From: Trichloromonas sp034002365
GTDB taxonomy: Bacteria; Desulfobacterota; Desulfuromonadia; Desulfuromonadales; Trichloromonadaceae
NCBI GenBank assembly: GCA_034002365.1
Contig: JAVFAR010000135.1
Span: 1-7,087 of the forward strand
DNA: 7,087 nt
Direction of reading: 5' to 3'
Both the position numbers and the translations under genes were made by a program. The first letter of the stretch is position 1. Each line of letters starts with the position of its first letter. The notes beneath the pieces are model-generated. The model did no database searches and was not told the origin of the DNA. It worked only from the letters and a program-made list of their open reading frames with translations. Shown here one piece after another: positions 1 through 6,600 of this stretch.

Positions 1-852
1 ACCAAGGAGATGCTCGGGGTTCTGGCGGAAAACTTTTCGATACCGGTTGCGGTCGACAGCTTTCTCGGCAATATGGTCGGCGGTCTGCCCAATCCCCTCT
101 TCGATCTTGATCTCATGCTCGACAACGCCACGCTGCGGCAACAACTCCTTGGCGGCGATCCGGAAAAAATCGCCGCCATCGCCCTGATCCAGGAGGACTT
201 AAGCCCCTATCTTTTTCGCATCAAGGCGCCGACGGCCATCATTTGGGGGGAACAGGACCGGGTCACGCCGCTGCGCACCGGCGTCCTGCTGGAAGCCAAC
301 CTGCCCGAGGCTGTTTTGCGCATCATCCCCGGCGCCGGGCATATGCCGATGGATGAACAGCCGCGCTTGTTCGCGGCCGCTTTTTCCGACGCCTTGGCCG
401 GTCGCTACCGGCCGTCGCCGCGTTCCGCTTCGGCCGGGCAGGGGGTAGGGCGATGCGAGGGGACGCGGGGCATGATCTTCGCGGGGGATTATGAGAGCCT
501 GGAAATCGTCGATTGCCAGGATGTCCACCTGCGAGACATCCGCGCCCGCTCCGTGACCCTGCGCCGCTCTACCGCAATTTTCGATCGCGGGAAGATCAGC
601 GGCGGCGAAGTCGGCTTGCGTGCGGAAGCCACGACCCTCATCGCCAACGGCTTGAAAATTTCCGCGCCGGTGGCGGTTTCGGCTTCCGGCAGCCGCCTTG
701 ACCTGGCCGGGGTGCACCTCACCGGCGAGCGGGCGGCGGTGCTCAGCGGCGGCCGGCTGCAACTCTTCTTCTCCGTCAGCCGTATCGACAGCCCTCACGG
801 CCGCGGTACCATTCACGGCCTGCGCGGGATGACGGCGGGAGAGGAGCTGTAG
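1..852 (+). CDS. alpha/beta fold hydrolase with C-terminal beta-helix-like extension (5' end outside window)
   Basis: The frame is open from base 1, so this is the 3' part of a longer gene. The AAGGAG just before the ATG at 10 reads as codons (K-E) and is probably not a ribosome binding site. Residues are counted from base 1. Residues 1-132 match the end of an alpha/beta hydrolase. A strand followed by WGEQDRVTP carries the acid residue (D86), and GAGHMPMDEQP carries the catalytic histidine (H114). The nucleophile serine elbow would lie upstream. The substrate cannot be told. A polar linker rich in R, S and G (about 133-157) leads to a 126-residue tail starting at M158. The tail is made of short alternating hydrophobic/polar strands (LEIVDCQDVHLRDI, VTLRRSTAIF, LDLAGVHL) and looks like a right-handed beta-helix, with no motif I can name. 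Hydrolases of this family normally end near residue 132, so this is a fusion or a read-through of two former genes. The stop lies one base before the WYL regulator start, suggesting co-transcription. Confidence 0.85.
   Translation, partial: TKEMLGVLAENFSIPVAVDSFLGNMVGGLPNPLFDLDLMLDNATLRQQLLGGDPEKIAAIALIQEDLSPYLFRIKAPTAIIWGEQDRVTPLRTGVLLEANLPEAVLRIIPGAGHMPMDEQPRLFAAAFSDALAGRYRPSPRSASAGQGVGRCEGTRGMIFAGDYESLEIVDCQDVHLRDIRARSVTLRRSTAIFDRGKISGGEVGLRAEATTLIANGLKISAPVAVSASGSRLDLAGVHLTGERAAVLSGGRLQLFFSVSRIDSPHGRGTIHGLRGMTAGEEL
396..413. repeat. perfect GC-rich hairpin at the hydrolase/tail junction
   Basis: GGCCGGT (396-402) and ACCGGCC (407-413) are perfect inverted repeats around a 4-base loop, giving a strong 7-bp stem. 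It lies exactly where the hydrolase domain ends and the linker begins, inside the open frame. There is no T tract after it, so it is not a working intrinsic terminator as seen. It could be a relic of one, or chance in GC-rich DNA. Confidence 0.5.
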
Positions 853-853
853 G

Positions 854-1873
854 ATGGGGGTCATGATCAAGGGGCCGAACAAACCGGGAAAACCCGAGAA
901 AAAGTACAGCCAGGCGGCCCGTCTGCATGATGTCATCCGCATTCTGCGGGCGCGTTTCGGTGCTACCGCCGAGGAACTGGCGGAGGAGTGCGGCGTCACC
1001 CGGCGTACTGTCTACCGCGATCTCCAAGCCCTGGAAGAGGCCGGTTATCCGCTGATTCGCGAAAACCAGCCGGACGGCACCGTGCTGCACAGCTTCATGG
1101 CCGAGTTCAAGGAATACCTGCCGGTCACCTTTTCCCTCTACGAACTGATGACCTTCTCCCTCTGTCGGGGTCAGCTCGCCTTTTTGCAAGGCACCCCTTT
1201 TCAGGAAGATCTCGACGCGGTCTTTGCCCGTATCCGCTCCAGTCTGCCTCCCCGCAACCTGGCTCACCTCGAACGCCTGGCCCAGGCGGCGGCCCCGCAT
1301 TTTCAGGGCTTGCGCGATTATGCCCCGCAGCGGGATCTCCTCGAAAACCTGCGCGAGGCGCTGCTGCGCCAGTACACCTGCCGCATCCGTTATGCGCCCC
1401 CCCGGCGAGACGCCGAGGACTATCTGATCGACCCCTATACCCTCGTTTTCTATAAGGATTCCCTCTATCTCGCGGCCTACGCCCACAATCGTAAAGACTT
1501 GCGGCGCTTTCTTGTCGATCGCATCCGGAATCTGGAGCGGCTGGATGAGCGCTTCGATGTGCCGGCGGATTTTTCCGTCGACGATCTGCTCGGCCACGCT
1601 TTTGGACTCATCGACGAGGCGCCGATCGATATTCGGGTCCGGTTTTCCGCCGAGATCGCCTATCTCATTCGCGAGCGCACCTGGCACCCCTCCCAGCAAG
1701 TCGCCGAAGAGCCGGACGGTTCGCTGATTCTTTCCTTCACCGCCGGCGGCGAGAAGGAAATCCTTTCCTGGCTTTACTCCTATCTCCCCCATGTCCGGGT
1801 GCTCGAACCCGAATCCCTGCGGACGGCCTTTGTCGACGGCCTGCGCCGAGGCCTGGATCTCGATTCGGTGTGA
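854..1873 (+). CDS. WYL-domain transcriptional regulator with N-terminal helix-turn-helix
   Basis: This 339-aa protein has the standard architecture of WYL regulators. A basic N-terminus (1-20) is followed by a winged helix-turn-helix of the HTH_11/DeoR-like type (about 22-75; recognition part GVTRRTVYRDLQALEEAG). The WYL domain covers about 165-232 (YTLVFYKDSLYLAAYAHNRK, then RRFLVDRIRNLERL), and a WCX-like C-terminal domain covers about 258-335. The name-giving tripeptide reads LYL (204-206) instead of WYL, a common variation. The family binds DNA as a dimer or higher oligomer, and the WYL domain senses a ligand, often nucleotide or nucleic acid; the ligand here is unknown. The ATG at 854 has GAGGAG 7 bases upstream; a second ATG at 863 is possible and would drop three residues. 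The start lies one base after the hydrolase stop, so translational coupling is likely. A perfect palindrome overlaps its stop codon and could be its operator. Confidence 0.93.
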   Translation: MGVMIKGPNKPGKPEKKYSQAARLHDVIRILRARFGATAEELAEECGVTRRTVYRDLQALEEAGYPLIRENQPDGTVLHSFMAEFKEYLPVTFSLYELMTFSLCRGQLAFLQGTPFQEDLDAVFARIRSSLPPRNLAHLERLAQAAAPHFQGLRDYAPQRDLLENLREALLRQYTCRIRYAPPRRDAEDYLIDPYTLVFYKDSLYLAAYAHNRKDLRRFLVDRIRNLERLDERFDVPADFSVDDLLGHAFGLIDEAPIDIRVRFSAEIAYLIRERTWHPSQQVAEEPDGSLILSFTAGGEKEILSWLYSYLPHVRVLEPESLRTAFVDGLRRGLDLDSV

Positions 1874-1887
1874 CGTATTCCGTCACA
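1869..1887. promoter_or_regulatory. perfect palindrome TGTGACG-N5-CGTCACA, candidate operator
   Basis: Two perfect 7-base arms around TATTC overlap the WYL regulator's stop codon (1871-1873) and sit 49 bp upstream of the next start. The symmetry fits a dimeric DNA-binding protein. The arms resemble CRP/FNR half-sites (TGTGA/TCACA), but the spacing is 3 bases too long for a standard CRP site. No T run follows, so an intrinsic terminator is less likely. The nearest candidate protein is the WYL regulator just upstream; that link is inference. Confidence 0.5.
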
Positions 1888-1898
1888 GTCTTCCTCTA

Positions 1899-1936
1899 AG
1901 GTCATCTCATCGACAATCAATTTTGGGAGGTGACCT
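1899..1936 (+). promoter_or_regulatory. 5' leader hairpin pairing the ribosome binding site of the downstream small gene
   Basis: AGGTCATCTC (1899-1908) pairs with GAGGTGACCT (1927-1936) over 10 pairs with a single G-U, leaving an 18-nt AU-rich loop. The 3' arm holds nearly all of an unusually strong Shine-Dalgarno sequence, GGAGGTGA (1926-1933), and ends directly before the ATG at 1937. When folded, the RNA would hide the ribosome binding site, so translation would depend on opening the stem. The trigger (protein, temperature, upstream translation or small RNA) cannot be read from the sequence. Confidence 0.5.
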
Positions 1937-2314
1937 ATGGTCTGGCTGGATGTGACGGGGAATGACGGCAACGCCCTCTATTTTGTAACGGATCGCATCG
2001 AACGGCGCCTGTCGGCGGCGGGCGGCGGATTCACCGTTTCCGGCCTGCTTGGCGACGGCTGTTACGAAGGCGAGGTGCTCGTCGAGGTGGGGGAGACTTC
2101 CGCCGTGACCTTTGTCGACGACTGGCTGGCGCGGGCGGATTTTTCCCGTTTTGCCGCGCGCATCGACCGGGCGCGGGTGGGTGTCGCGCTGGCCGAGCTG
2201 GCGAAGGGACTGGCGGCGGAATTGACCGGCGGCGAGCGCTCTCGGCGCGGGCGGCGGATGGAGCGAAGCGGGAGGGTTCAGGAACCGGTCCCGACCTGGC
2301 GGGCAGTGGCTTGA
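1937..2314 (+). CDS. small protein of unknown function (125 aa)
   Basis: I do not recognise this protein. The start is well supported by a near-ideal Shine-Dalgarno (GGGAGGTGA) 3-4 bases before the ATG. Residues 1-95 have the look of a folded alpha/beta domain: WLDVTGNDGNALYFVTDRIERRL, then strands around FTVSGLL, GEVLVEVG and SAVTFVDDWL, and a helix at about 78-96 (RARVGVALAELAKGLAAEL). The tail (97-125) is rich in arginine, glycine and proline and may be disordered. There is no signal peptide, no membrane segment and no cysteine metal motif. The gene sits between a WYL regulator and maf, 63 bp after the regulator, with a palindrome and a Shine-Dalgarno-pairing hairpin in the gap. This suggests separate control rather than simple housekeeping expression. 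It could be a regulator-associated or lineage-specific protein; no function is assigned. Confidence 0.7.
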   Translation: MVWLDVTGNDGNALYFVTDRIERRLSAAGGGFTVSGLLGDGCYEGEVLVEVGETSAVTFVDDWLARADFSRFAARIDRARVGVALAELAKGLAAELTGGERSRRGRRMERSGRVQEPVPTWRAVA

Positions 2315-2326
2315 AAGGAGAGGGCG

Positions 2327-2350
2327 GGCGGTTGTTCCGAAGCCGTTTTA
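2327..2350 (+). terminator. weak terminator-like hairpin after the small gene
   Basis: CGGTT (2329-2333) can pair with AGCCG (2341-2345), with one G-U pair, around a 7-base loop, followed by TTTTA. The position after the stop at 2314 and before a candidate promoter fits a terminator, but the stem is short and the T tract is only four bases. Confidence 0.25.
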
Positions 2351-2362
2351 ATCCGCCACGTC

Positions 2363-2391
2363 TTGCAATTGGCCAAACCCTGGGGTAAAAG
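2363..2391 (+). promoter_or_regulatory. candidate sigma70-type promoter for maf
   Basis: TTGCAA (2363-2368) and TAAAAG (2386-2391) are separated by exactly 17 bases, and each matches the sigma70 consensus at four of six positions. A transcript starting about 7 bases later would give a leader of about 20-25 nt before the maf ATG at 2421. It is a consensus guess only; maf could also be transcribed from further upstream. Confidence 0.35.
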
Positions 2392-2420
2392 GGAAAAAAT
2401 TTTACTCGGGGGATTTTTTC

Positions 2421-3002
2421 ATGCGCACGCTCGTTCTCGCCTCGACCAGTCCGTATCGTTTGCAACTGCTGCGTCAACTCGGCCTGCCTTTTCAGGTCGC
2501 CGCGCCGCTTTTCGAGGAGCGTATCGACCAGGAAATCGCGCCGGATCTGCTGGTGCGGCATCTTTCCCTGCACAAGGCGAAGAGCCTCGGCGAACGTTTT
2601 CCCGATGCCCTGATCATCGGCGCCGACCAGGTTTTCACCGACCCGCGCGGCAAGGTGCTGGGCAAGCCCGGCTCCGCCGAGGCGGCGGTGGCGCAGCTGC
2701 GGGAGATGGCGGGGCGCAGCCATACCTTTTATACCGGCGTTACGGTCTATGACAGCCTTTCCCGCGAGGTCTTGACGGATGTCGTGACCTTCACCGTGAC
2801 CTTGCGTCGTCTGAGCCGGGAGCAGCTCGCGCGCTATGTGAAGCGGGAAAACCCTGTGGACTGTGCCGGTTCCTTCAAGACCGAAGGCCTCGGCATCGCT
2901 CTGATGGAACGCATGGACGGCTCCGACTACACCGCCCTCATCGGCCTGCCGCTGATCCGTCTGACCGCCATGCTTGAACAGTTCGGCGTTGAAATTCTCT
3001 GA
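2421..3002 (+). CDS. maf: Maf family nucleoside triphosphate pyrophosphatase, YceF-type
   Basis: Maf proteins hydrolyse non-canonical or modified nucleoside triphosphates to the monophosphate and pyrophosphate in the cytoplasm. They clean the nucleotide pool and are linked to septum formation when overproduced. The 193 residues are full length. Visible family motifs are the N-terminal LASTSPYR (6-13, phosphate-binding loop), IIGADQVF (65-72, with the likely catalytic D69), GKP (81-83) and TFYTG (102-106). The block around DCAGSFKTEGLGIALMERM (147-165), followed by LIGLPLI, closely resembles E. coli YceF, which acts on 7-methyl-GTP. The YceF subtype is therefore more likely than the dTTP/UTP type (YhdE). 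Subtype by remembered similarity is inference. The ATG at 2421 has a G-rich stretch (GGGGGA, 2408-2413) 7 bases upstream. It lies 106 bp after the small orphan gene, with its own candidate promoter. Confidence 0.93.
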   Translation: MRTLVLASTSPYRLQLLRQLGLPFQVAAPLFEERIDQEIAPDLLVRHLSLHKAKSLGERFPDALIIGADQVFTDPRGKVLGKPGSAEAAVAQLREMAGRSHTFYTGVTVYDSLSREVLTDVVTFTVTLRRLSREQLARYVKRENPVDCAGSFKTEGLGIALMERMDGSDYTALIGLPLIRLTAMLEQFGVEIL

Positions 3003-3021
3003 TGCGGCTTTATCCGCCGCA
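3003..3021 (+). terminator. short hairpin directly after maf, possible terminator
   Basis: TGCGGC (3003-3008) and GCCGCA (3016-3021) form a 6-bp GC-rich stem with a 7-base loop starting one base after the maf stop. It is not followed by a clean T run; the nearest T-rich stretch is around 3041-3057. It may act as a weak or Rho-assisted terminator, or simply protect the mRNA end. Confidence 0.35.
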
Positions 3022-3145
3022 GCCGGGGCCCTCATCCCGTTTCTTGTTTCTATTTTTCACGCCTTTATCGTGAGCCATTTTCTGTTACGCTTTAACAACT
3101 TGAAGGATGATTCAGCCGGAACTTTCGCCGGAGGAACTCGCTGCC

Positions 3146-3352
3146 ATGACGCGACCGGTCGGTTTTCTCCGTAAAATCCTCTTCTTCAGCACGCTTTTGT
3201 TCCTTCTTGCGGCCGGCTCCGTCTTTGCCGAGGAAGAGACCAGGGTGGATGCGTTGCATCGACAGGCTTCTGTCGGCGTTCTCGCTTCGGCGCGCTGGCT
3301 CGACAATTATCCGCCATCCGCTCGGCGTCACGGAACCGAGTTGACCATTTAA
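3146..3352 (+). pseudogene. probable 5' remnant of a secreted-protein gene (signal peptide plus about 40 residues)
   Basis: The 68-residue ORF starts with a textbook signal peptide. A basic n-region (MTRPVGFLRK) is followed by a hydrophobic core (ILFFSTLLFLLAAG) and a likely signal peptidase I site SVFA/EEE near residue 28. The segment that follows (TRVDALHRQASVGVLASARWLDNY, about 32-55) looks like the beginning of a mature envelope protein. The frame then turns into proline/arginine-rich sequence and stops. GAGGAA at 3131 precedes the ATG by about 10 bases. An in-frame ATG at 3107 would place 13 residues before the signal peptide and lacks a properly spaced Shine-Dalgarno. No continuation of similar quality is visible in the other + frames before 3420, which suggests loss of the 3' part by deletion rather than a single frameshift. 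A genuine small secreted protein is the alternative. Confidence 0.5.
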
Positions 3353-3426
3353 TCCTCCCGGTGGTAGTATCCAACCTCCCTTTTCCGCGGATCCGATCAG
3401 AGCGAATCTCGAATCTCCCACAATTT

Positions 3427-3446
3427 CCCTACCCGTAAGGGGAGGG
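3427..3446. repeat. small hairpin with GTAA (GNRA) tetraloop
   Basis: CCCTACCC (3427-3434) pairs with GGGGAGGG (3439-3446) around GTAA, with one internal A-G mismatch. In + strand RNA the loop would be GUAA, a stable GNRA tetraloop. No T tract follows. It may be part of the neighbouring repeat element or a transcript-end hairpin. Confidence 0.4.
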
Positions 3447-3462
3447 TAAAGACGACTATTGA

Positions 3463-3531
3463 ACAGGGACGAAAGGGATAAACAGGATAGGGGTTTTCGG
3501 TTTTTATCCTCTTCATCCCCTTCATCCCTGT
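3463..3531. repeat. imperfect inverted repeat built from GGGGATGAA-like units
   Basis: A 27-base left arm (3463-3489) and a 27-base right arm (3505-3531) are complementary at 23 positions, around a 15-base centre. The four mismatches are polarised: read as minus-strand RNA, three become G-U pairs, so 26 of 27 positions pair. The right arm read on the minus strand consists of near-tandem units (CAGGGATGA, AGGGGATGA, AGAGGATAA). I recall similar elements scattered between genes in Geobacter-like genomes, often mis-annotated as small proteins with MKGMK and YPVYP runs. Its role is unknown: REP/MITE-like element or transcription end structure. Confidence 0.65.
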
Positions 3532-3607
3532 AAGTCCAAGGTCCTTGTTTCTGGACGTCTTATCACGGCTTTTCCCGGATTTACATCGAAGGCTGGATGA
3601 TTGTTTC

Positions 3608-6600
3608 ATGGAACACACCCATTTCGTTCATCTGCACCTGCACAGCCAATACAGCCTCCTCGACGGCGCGATCAAGATTCCCGACCTGATCGAGCGGGTC
3701 AAGGAATACAAGATGCCGGCGGTGGCCGTGACCGATCACGGCAACATGTTCGGCGCCATCGAGTTCTACACCAAGGCCGTTTCCGCCGGGATCAAGCCGA
3801 TCATCGGCTGCGAGGTCTATATCGCCCCCGGCAGCCGGTTCGAGAAGACCAACGCCCGAGGCTCGTCCGAGGCCTCGTATCACTACGTTCTGCTCTGTAA
3901 AAACCTCGCCGGCTACCGCAATCTCTGCCGGCTGGTTTCGGCCGGTTACCGCGAAGGCTTCTACTATCGGCCCCGTATCGACTGGGAGCTGCTGCGCGAG
4001 AACAATGAAGGGCTGATCGCCATGACCGCCTGCCTCGGCGGAGAGATTCCCGTGCTGCTTGGCGCCGGGCGCATGGACGAGGCCCTGGCGCGCACCCGGC
4101 AAATGGCCGAGGTCTTCGACAACAACCGCCTCTATCTCGAACTCCAGGAAAACTTCATCCCCGAACAGACTCCGGTCAACCGGGGCTTGATCGAAATCGC
4201 CAAGGAGCTGTCGCTGCCCCTGGTGGCGACCAACGACTGCCATTACCTGACCCGCGAGTCGGCTCACGCCCATGAGGTGCTGCTCTGTATCCAGACCGGC
4301 AAGACCATGGACGACGACAAGCGCATGCGCTTTTCCAACGACGAGTTCTACGTCAAGACCCCGGGCGAAATGGCGGCGCTCTTCAAGGAGTATCCCCAAG
4401 CTCTGGCCAATACGGTGGAGATCGCCCAGCGCTGCAATCTCGAACTCGACTTCAAGACCTACCACTTTCCCCAGTACGAAAAACCCGCCGAACAGACCCT
4501 TGATGAAGTTCTGGCCGAGATGTCCCGTCAGGGGCTGGACGAGCGGCTGGCCGGCATCCGCAAGCTCCGTGAACTGACCGCCGAGGACGAAGCCCGTTAC
4601 CGCGAACGCCTGGAGACGGAGCTCGACTGTATCAAGCAGATGGGCTTTCCCGGCTATTTTCTCATCGTCGCCGACTTCATCAACTGGGGGAAGGATCACG
4701 ACATTCCCGTCGGTCCCGGGCGCGGCAGCGCCGCCGGCAGCCTGGTGGCCTTCGCCATCCGCATCACCGACATCGACCCGATGCCCTACAACCTGCTCTT
4801 CGAGCGCTTTCTCAATCCCGAGCGCGTGTCGATGCCCGATATCGACGTCGACTTCTGCATCTATGGCCGGGAGCGGGTCATCGACTACGTGCGTCATCGC
4901 TACGGCGAGGCGAATGTCGCCCAGATCATCACCTTCGGCACCATGCAGGCCAAGGGGGTGATCCGCGACGTCGGCCGGGCGCTGAACATGTCTTTCGCCG
5001 AGACCGACAAGATCGCCAAGCTGATCCCCGGCATCCTCAACATCACCCTCAAGGACTCCCTGGCCCAGGAGCCCAAGCTCAAGGAGCTGATCGACAAGGA
5101 TGCCAAGATCAAAGAGCTCTTCAACATCGCCCTGGCCCTGGAGGGACTGACCCGCCACGCCTCGACCCACGCCGCCGGGGTGGTGGTGACGCCCCAGGCG
5201 CTGACCGACTATCTGCCCCTCTATACCGACCCCAAGTCGGGGGCGCAGGTTACCCAGTTCGCCATGAGTTACGTCGAGAAGATCGGGCTGGTGAAGTTCG
5301 ACTTTCTCGGCCTCAAAACCCTGACCGTCATCGACAAAGCGGTGCGCCTGGTGCGCTCGGGCAAGGCTCCCGATTTCGATCTGCGCCTGATTCGCGACGA
5401 CGATCAGAAGTCGTACGAGCTGCTCTCCAAGGGGGAGACGACCGGCGTCTTCCAGCTCGAATCCTCGGGGATGAAAGAATATCTGATCAAGCTCAAGCCT
5501 TCCTGCTTCGAGGACCTGATCGCCATGGTCGCCCTCTATCGTCCCGGCCCTCTGGGTTCGGGGATGGTCGACTCCTTCATCAAGCGTAAGCACGGCCAGG
5601 AAAGCTTCGATTACCCCTTCCCGCAACTGGAGCCGATCCTCAAGGACACCTACGGGGTTATCGTCTATCAGGAGCAGGTCATGCTCATCGCCCAGGTGCT
5701 GGGCAACTACAGCCTCGGCGGCGCCGACCTGCTGCGCCGCGCCATGGGCAAGAAGAAGCCCGAGGAAATGGCCAAGGAGCGGGAAAAGTTCATGGCCGGG
5801 GCGAAAGCGAACAGGCTCGATGTCAAGAAGGCGGAAGCCGTCTTCGGCCTGATGGAGAAGTTCGCCGCCTACGGTTTCAACAAGTCCCACTCGGCCGCCT
5901 ACGCCCTGGTCGCCTACCACACCGCCTACCTCAAGGCCCACTACCCGGTGGAATTCATGGCCGCGCTTCTGACCGAGGACATGGAGAACACCGACAAGGT
6001 CATCAAGAACATCGCCGAGGTGCGCGCCATGGGGGTCGAGGTGCTCCCCCCGGACATCAACGCCTCGGACCGCAGCTTCACCGTGCATGGCAATTCCATC
6101 CGCTTCGGCCTGGGCGCGGTCAAGGGGGTCGGCGCGGCGGCCCTCGAATCGATCATCGAGGAGCGCGTCAAGGGGGATTACACCTCTTTGCAGGATTTCT
6201 GCGAAAAGGTCGATCTGCGCAAGGTCAACAAGAAGGTGGCCGAAGCCCTGATCAAGTGCGGTGCCTTCGATTCCCTGAAAGCGCGGCGTGCTCAGCTCAT
6301 GGCGGTGCTCGAAGAGTCCATGGAGATCGGCCAGAAGGTGCAGCGGGAGAAGGAGCAGGGGCAGGAATCCCTCTTCGGCACGGCGGAGATCGTCAACCAC
6401 AAGGGGAACGGCTACGGCAAGCTCCCCGATATCGACGAATGGCCGGAAAATGTCCTTCTCGGCTTCGAGAAGGAAGCCCTTGGCTTCTACATCACCGGCC
6501 ATCCCCTGGCCCGGCACAGCGCGGCGATCAAGCGCTTCGCCACCTGCGACACCGCCGGGCTGCACGAGCGCCCGGACAAGTCCGAGGTCAAGGTCTGCGG

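Larger units (their letters stand above)
3353..3607. other. intergenic region upstream of dnaE
   Basis: I see no supportable gene here. The stretch contains a tandem CGAATCT duplication (3403-3416), a small GNRA-loop hairpin and a long imperfect inverted repeat, each described separately where supported. ORFs on the minus strand through this part only translate the repeat. I could not find a convincing sigma70 promoter for dnaE; transcription may start in or upstream of the repeat. Confidence 0.6.

Noticed and set aside
10..12. ATG at 10 with AAGGAG upstream as the true start of the first gene
   Set aside because: Starting there would leave only the end of a hydrolase fold without its nucleophile region, and the frame is open back to base 1.
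1869..1887. Palindrome as an intrinsic terminator of the WYL gene
   Set aside because: The stem is only moderately GC-rich and no T run follows (GTCTTCCTCT), so an operator reading is preferred though not proven.
199..3035. Long minus-strand frames at 199-999, 776-1792 and 2031-3035
   Set aside because: Each lies opposite well-supported + strand genes, has low-complexity Arg/Gly/Pro-rich translation and shows no ribosome site or motif.
3403..3416. Tandem CGAATCT duplication
   Set aside because: Only two 7-base copies with no further structure; chance is an adequate explanation.
3092..3421. 109-codon minus-strand frame opposite the signal-peptide ORF
   Set aside because: There is no recognisable motif and composition is shadow-like; the + strand frame has a clear signal peptide.
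3545..3607. TTG start extending DnaE by 21 residues
   Set aside because: The added residues do not resemble DnaE, whose N-terminus normally begins a few residues before the first PHP histidine motif, as the ATG at 3608 gives.
3397..3618. 73-codon minus-strand frame before dnaE
   Set aside because: Most of it is a translation of the inverted repeat (MKGMK and YPVYP runs) and it overlaps the dnaE start. It is a typical spurious repeat protein.
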